Assembly (NCBI GenBank): GCA_029212845.1
Contig: JARGPD010000032.1
Span: 1-34,151 of the forward strand
DNA length: 34,151 bases
Source of the DNA: Planctomycetota bacterium
GTDB lineage: Bacteria > Planctomycetota > UBA1135 > GCA-002686595
Reading direction: 5' to 3'
The translations under genes were made by a program, and so were the position numbers. Position 1 is the first letter of the stretch. Each line of letters opens with the position of its first letter. Below, piece by piece: positions 24,249-34,151 of this stretch. The notes beneath the pieces were generated by a model. That model saw only the letters and a program-made list of their open reading frames with translations, was not told the DNA's origin and did no database searches.

Positions 24249-24537
24249 GAAGTCTGCGCCGAGAGGTGCGCCGCCTTAACGCCCGAAGGCAGAACGGGGC
24301 CCCGCTGAACCGAGCGGCCTGGCGGCAAGGCATGGACGTATCGGGGGCGGCGAGCTCGCCGAAATCCACGACCTTGGGATCCCCGAGGTGAACCCGATGG
24401 CGGCAACCCGATCGCGATCATGAGCGGGCCCTGACGACCTTGCGGGAGCAGGTCGCGAGCCCTGGAAGCCGGCTTTGCAGCTGCCCGACCACAGAAGTCC
24501 GCCAGGGAAGTCATTTACGAAACGGCGCGCTTGGCCG
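24249..24537. other. Intergenic stretch without a supported gene
   Basis: Nothing here looks like a coding region on either strand. It contains a 10-base palindrome CGGGGCCCCG (24295-24304), a weak GCCTT/AAGGC hairpin (24273-24290), two AACCCGAT copies (24391-24398, 24405-24412), the palindrome GATCGCGATC (24410-24419) and a short AT-rich stretch TCATTTACGAAA near 24511-24522. The last might be part of the promoter of the gene at 24538. None of these is strong. Confidence 0.5.
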
Positions 24538-27384
24538 ATGATCGAGGGGCACGCTTCGCTCGCTCGCCCGGCCTCCAGCTCGCCTTGCAACCCAAGGCCA
24601 CCACGATCCCTTGACTCGAAACTCGCCGTCCTCTGCCTGCTCGCCGCCGCAACCCCGCTCGCCCACGGACAGGTCTTCGCCCCGGCCGAGAGCGTCCACC
24701 AGGACTCCGGTCACCTCACGAGCCTCACCGCCGTGGACTTCGACCTGGACGGCGACCAGGACCTCTTCGTACATCGCGATTCCACCTTCGAGCCCTTGGC
24801 CTGGGTCGAGAACGACGGGACTGGCAGCTTCACCGAGATCCACGAGCTCGAGGCATTGCCAGTCAATCCCACCCTGGCGAGGTACGTCGACGTCACGGAA
24901 GATGGCTGCCCCGACCTAGTTCTGGGGGCCAAAGATTCTGGCGGGACGCCTGGCAGGGTGCTGCTCTTCGAAGGCCTCGGTGGCGGCGAATTCGCCGACA
25001 GCCAAGTCCTTGGGGAGTCCAATGGTTTCGAGCCGGCCTGGATCGAGCTCGCCGATGTGAACGGTGACGGCGACGTCGACCTGCTCACCAGCTGGCAGAC
25101 GGGCACCCAACAGGGCAGCTCCGTCACCTGGTCCGAGGGGCTCGGTGCCGGCCAGTTCCTTCCCACGCTCAACCCGATCATCCCGCTCAGCGTGGGGCCG
25201 GCCCACACCTACACCAAGGTCCAGGCCGTGGACCTCAACGGCGACGGCGACCTGGACCTGGTCATCACCGACCGCGCTACCAACCAGATGATCCAGGTCA
25301 ACAACCTGGGGGCTGGTGTCTTCTCGCCTGGGTTCGTCTTCCTGACGCTGCCCCTCGTGCTCGACGAGATCCCCAGCGACTTGGATGACTACGACAACGA
25401 CGGAGACGTCGACCTGGTGATCGGCAACGGCACCAAGTTTCAGATCTACGACAACGATGGCACGGGTCAGTTCGCGCCGCCGCACTTGGCCCCGATCTTC
25501 GACGAGGCCTCGGCCCTGGACCTGGCGGATCTCGATGGCGACGGCGACCTCGACCTGCTGTACGGGGCCCAGGCATTCTCACCGTTCTCCAAGGACACCG
25601 CCGGGTGGATCGAGACGCTCGGGCCGGGATCCTTCGCGCCCTATCAGCTGCTCGACAACGGACACCAAGGCATCAAGACCGTCGAGGCCGCCGACTTCGA
25701 TGGCGACGGCAGCATGGACGTGCTGCTGGCCTCCCACTTCGATGGCCTCGTCAGGACCCACGAGAGTGGCGGCGCGGGCGCGTTCTCCTTGGCCAGCCAG
25801 GTCTGGGGCGAGCCCGAGAACGTCAACACCCTGGCCCACGGTGACATCGACCAGGACGGCTACCCCGAGGTCCTGCTAGGGTCGTGGTCCATCGGACCGC
25901 TGCACCTGTTCCACAACCAGGGCGACGGCGCGTACTCGACCTCCAGGGCATTGAGCGAGGTCCCGAACCAGGTGAACTCCATCGCGGTCGCCGACCTCAA
26001 CGGGGACTCCATCCAGGACATCGTGTGCGCGGGCCTCGTCTCGGGCGAGATCAGCTGGTACGAGGGGCTTGCGTCCGGGGACTTCGGTCCCCACCAGTCG
26101 CTGTTCACGAAGCCGTCCACCACGGCCAGCGTCGTGCTGACAGACGATGTGGACGGGGACGGGGACGAGGACATCTACTTCGGGCTTGCCGAGGGGAATG
26201 ACCTCCAGTGGATCGAGAACCTCGGCGGTGGCAGCTTCGCTCCGGCGGTGCGCGTCAGGAAGACCGCCGACCCGGTCACCGGCCTGACCCTGGCCGACCT
26301 CGACGGCGATGGCGACCGCGATCTGATCATCGCCGTGAACGGCCAGAGCACCGGGAGCGTGCAACGCTGCGACAACCTGGGCGTTGGGCAGTTCAGCCAG
26401 CTGACCTCGCTCTGGTCGGGTCTTGCCAACGACGTGATCGCGACCGTGTCCGACGTCGACGTCGACGGCGACCTGGACGTGCTGCTCGCCGTGGGTGCCA
26501 GTAAGGAGGTGCGCTGGTGCCAGAACCTGGGCGGTGGTTCGCTCGCGCCGGCGTTCGTGACCTTCACCGTCAGCGGTACCGAGTCCCCCCGCGAGATCGC
26601 CCTCGCCCCGATCAACAACGACGCCCTGCCGGATCTGGTGCTCAGGATCGGCTCGACCGTCCAAGTGTTCCATGGCCACGGAAACGGAAGCTTCAACAGC
26701 GCTCCGATGGCGAGCATCCAAGGTGCGTCCAAGTCGATGCTGGTGAACGACCACGACCTGGATGGCAAGGCCGACATCACCTTCCTCTCCCAGTCGGGCG
26801 ACGTCTTGGTGAGTCGAAACATCAGCTTCTTGGACTGCAACCAGAACGGGGTCCACGATCCGGTGGACCTGTCCAGTGGCACGAGCTCTGACTGCAACGG
26901 CAACGGAGTGCCCGACGAGTGCGACTTGCTGGCTCCCTTCGCCGACGTGGATGGCGATGGCCTGCTCGACGAGTGCTTCCCGCCCGCGCTCGAGGCCAGC
27001 CGCTATGAGGTCTCGCTCGCTTGGGGCGGGCTCCAGCAGTTCACCCTGAGGGCGCCGACAGCGAACGAAGGCTACCTGCTGCTCGGCAGCCTCTCCGGCG
27101 AGTCACCCGGCCAGCCCCTCGGCAGCCTGGTGCTGCCCCTGAACCCGGACGCCTACTTCCTCTTCACCCTGACGCACCCCAACAGCTACCCGCTCGGGTC
27201 GACCTTCGGCGTGCTCAGCCCAGCGGCGGTCGGGGGTGAGGCCACGGCCTCGGTCGACGTCGCCACGGCATCGTTCCCCACCCTGGTCGGCCTCACGGCC
27301 CACCACGCCTTCGTCGCCTTCGACGTGCTCAGCGGCCAGGTGAACTTCGTCAGCAACACGGTGCCACTGGTCTTCCAGCCTTAG
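24538..27384 (+). CDS. Secreted FG-GAP/VCBS repeat protein with planctomycete-type acidic hinge and C-terminal module
   Basis: The product (about 948 residues) has a signal peptide (KLAVLCLLAAATPLAHGQ, residues about 28-45). About a dozen FG-GAP/VCBS-type blades follow, each with a Ca2+-binding loop of the kind DLDGDGDLDLLYG, DVNGDGDVDLL, DYDNDGDVDLVIG or DVDGDGDEDIYFG. Then comes an acidic hinge DCNQNGVHDPVDL...DCNGNGVPDECD, and finally a C-terminal module of about 125 residues (SLAWGGLQQFTLRAPTANEG to the end) that I think I recognise from secreted proteins of this lineage. FG-GAP proteins form calcium-bound propellers outside the cell. The ATG at 24538 is the closest in-frame start before the signal peptide, but gives a long n-region; the ATG at 24475 is the other option. 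Confidence 0.85.
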   Translation: MIEGHASLARPASSSPCNPRPPRSLDSKLAVLCLLAAATPLAHGQVFAPAESVHQDSGHLTSLTAVDFDLDGDQDLFVHRDSTFEPLAWVENDGTGSFTEIHELEALPVNPTLARYVDVTEDGCPDLVLGAKDSGGTPGRVLLFEGLGGGEFADSQVLGESNGFEPAWIELADVNGDGDVDLLTSWQTGTQQGSSVTWSEGLGAGQFLPTLNPIIPLSVGPAHTYTKVQAVDLNGDGDLDLVITDRATNQMIQVNNLGAGVFSPGFVFLTLPLVLDEIPSDLDDYDNDGDVDLVIGNGTKFQIYDNDGTGQFAPPHLAPIFDEASALDLADLDGDGDLDLLYGAQAFSPFSKDTAGWIETLGPGSFAPYQLLDNGHQGIKTVEAADFDGDGSMDVLLASHFDGLVRTHESGGAGAFSLASQVWGEPENVNTLAHGDIDQDGYPEVLLGSWSIGPLHLFHNQGDGAYSTSRALSEVPNQVNSIAVADLNGDSIQDIVCAGLVSGEISWYEGLASGDFGPHQSLFTKPSTTASVVLTDDVDGDGDEDIYFGLAEGNDLQWIENLGGGSFAPAVRVRKTADPVTGLTLADLDGDGDRDLIIAVNGQSTGSVQRCDNLGVGQFSQLTSLWSGLANDVIATVSDVDVDGDLDVLLAVGASKEVRWCQNLGGGSLAPAFVTFTVSGTESPREIALAPINNDALPDLVLRIGSTVQVFHGHGNGSFNSAPMASIQGASKSMLVNDHDLDGKADITFLSQSGDVLVSRNISFLDCNQNGVHDPVDLSSGTSSDCNGNGVPDECDLLAPFADVDGDGLLDECFPPALEASRYEVSLAWGGLQQFTLRAPTANEGYLLLGSLSGESPGQPLGSLVLPLNPDAYFLFTLTHPNSYPLGSTFGVLSPAAVGGEATASVDVATASFPTLVGLTAHHAFVAFDVLSGQVNFVSNTVPLVFQP

Positions 27385-27431
27385 GTCGCAGGACTAGCCC
27401 ATGTTCGCAGGGCTGGCCTGGGCTAGGCGCG

Positions 27432-27474
27432 CGCGGGCCGCGGTGGTGACGAGCTGCCGCGGCCCGCGTTCTTG
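27432..27474 (+). terminator. Strong hairpin terminator after the FG-GAP gene
   Basis: CGCGGGCCGCGG (27432-27443) pairs perfectly with CCGCGGCCCGCG (27457-27468) around a 13-base loop. The sequence TTCTT follows at once (27469-27473). With 12 G-C pairs and a short T-rich end 47 bases after the stop at 27384, this is the best intrinsic terminator candidate in the window. Confidence 0.7.
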
Positions 27475-27565
27475 GGACTGGCGGGCGACGGAGTCGTGCG
27501 GCTTGCGCGACTGACGAGCCGCCCCTGCTAGCGTGGCACCCCGCCCTCAACAGCCCACGGCCGTC

Positions 27566-27892
27566 TCACCCGGCTGCGACCTCGACGCCGGCGCGGATCG
27601 GCTCGACCAGCTCCGGGTCCATGAAGCCGTGCTCGTCGGGGATCTTGAGCACGTGCACAGGCCGCCGCCCAAGCTCGTCACGAAACGCCGCCTGCAACTG
27701 GGACTTGTGCTCGGACTCCATCACGAAGATGCGCTCGGCCCAGGCCACGTCCTTGGCCGTCAGCCGGCGCACCGCACTCGAGCTCAGTCCCGCCGAGCGC
27801 ACATCGAAGCGCGGGTCACGGGCGTAGACCTTCTCGGCGGTCGGGCTGCGCCACTGGTTGCGGCGACAGACGAAGAGCAGCTTCTCGGGCAT
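27566..27892 (-). CDS. Small low-molecular-weight protein tyrosine phosphatase-like protein
   Basis: The 108-residue product begins LLFVCRRNQWRSPTAEKVY, a CX5R(S) P-loop with Cys9 and Arg15. It continues with VRSAGLSSSAVRRL, AERIFVMES and HVLKIPDEHGFMDPELVE, where the Asp in MDPEL is in the general-acid region. This is the short single-domain LMW-PTP relative (about 105-110 residues) found in many bacteria, shorter than classical LMW-PTPs of about 150 residues. The substrate is unknown. AAGGAG lies five bases upstream of the ATG on the minus strand (27903-27898), one of the clearest Shine-Dalgarno sites in the window. It follows the PKS gene in the same direction, but a strong hairpin separates them. 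Confidence 0.88.
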   Translation of the reverse strand: MPEKLLFVCRRNQWRSPTAEKVYARDPRFDVRSAGLSSSAVRRLTAKDVAWAERIFVMESEHKSQLQAAFRDELGRRPVHVLKIPDEHGFMDPELVEPIRAGVEVAAG

Positions 27893-27934
27893 GGGCGCTC
27901 CTTAGCCCCGAGCAGCCCAGCGGCGCGGCCATAG

Positions 27935-27970
27935 CGAAGGCCGCAGTGGTGCGAACCACTGCGGCCTTCG
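27935..27970 (-). terminator. 16-base-pair hairpin with GNRA loop after the PKS gene
   Basis: CGAAGGCCGCAGTGGT (27935-27950) pairs perfectly with ACCACTGCGGCCTTCG (27955-27970) around the loop GCGA, a GNRA tetraloop on the plus strand (TCGC on the minus strand). It begins 24 bases beyond the PKS stop and about 42 bases before the phosphatase start. No T-run follows on the minus strand, but a stem of this length is unlikely by chance, so it is probably the end of the PKS transcript. Confidence 0.7.
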
Positions 27971-27994
27971 AAGAGCTCGGCTTGGGCGTGTGCC

Positions 27995-34151
<6,157 letters not shown>

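Noticed and set aside
24276-24590. A 104-codon minus-strand open frame in the gap before the FG-GAP gene
   Set aside because: No recognised domain, no ribosome binding site, and it overlaps the 5' end of the FG-GAP gene.

Overview
This window is uniformly high-GC and almost fully coding. It most likely comes from a free-living Planctomycetota bacterium of the heterotrophic, large-genome kind. The best clue is the secreted protein at 24538-27384. It carries many FG-GAP/VCBS-like Asp-rich repeats, then an acidic DCNQNGVHD / DCNGNGVPDECD hinge typical of planctomycete secreted proteins, then a C-terminal module I associate with that phylum. No transposase, integrase, CRISPR array or rRNA was seen, and base composition does not shift enough to suggest an island.

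Layout. 1-6017 is ordinary chromosome: the C-terminal end of an S9 prolyl oligopeptidase-type hydrolase, a DUF4336 protein (minus), a secreted M60-like metallopeptidase, a tRNA with CAU anticodon that looks like tRNA-Ile2 rather than Met, a Gfo/Idh/MocA-like protein, a small membrane protein, and a YdeI/DUF1801 protein (minus). An alpha/beta hydrolase (6153-7073, minus) diverges from the next block.

7360-18430 is the centrepiece: ten genes on the plus strand, eight of the nine junctions overlapping by 1-7 bases and the ninth separated by 12. In order they encode a zinc-type MDR reductase, a catalytically complete FabH-like ketosynthase III, an SDR ketoreductase, an AMP-forming acyl ligase, an acyl carrier protein, a second KASIII-fold protein that has lost all three catalytic residues, a PhpK-like radical SAM enzyme, a Rieske oxygenase, an MBOAT O-acyltransferase and an SGNH/GDSL hydrolase. 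This reads as a dedicated pathway: activate an acyl chain, load it on a private carrier protein, condense, reduce, radical-modify, oxygenate, and finally O-acylate at the membrane. A large secreted propeller-like protein (18441-21206) follows with a 10-base gap. I cannot name the product and recognise no described cluster with this gene set.

21441-24248 holds a small secreted protein of unknown function and an ECF sigma factor coupled to a FecR-domain membrane protein. The FG-GAP protein follows, then a small LMW-phosphatase-like protein (minus). From 27995 to the right edge runs one giant minus-strand gene, incomplete at its 5' end: fatty acyl-AMP ligase, ACP, ketosynthase, malonyl-type acyltransferase, ACP, and two tandem copies of a roughly 155-160-residue domain that I think resembles the FcoT hotdog thioesterase fold. 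This PKS has no reductive domains. The reductases in the 7360-18430 operon could act with it, but that link is inference; the two units are 9.5 kb apart and on opposite strands.
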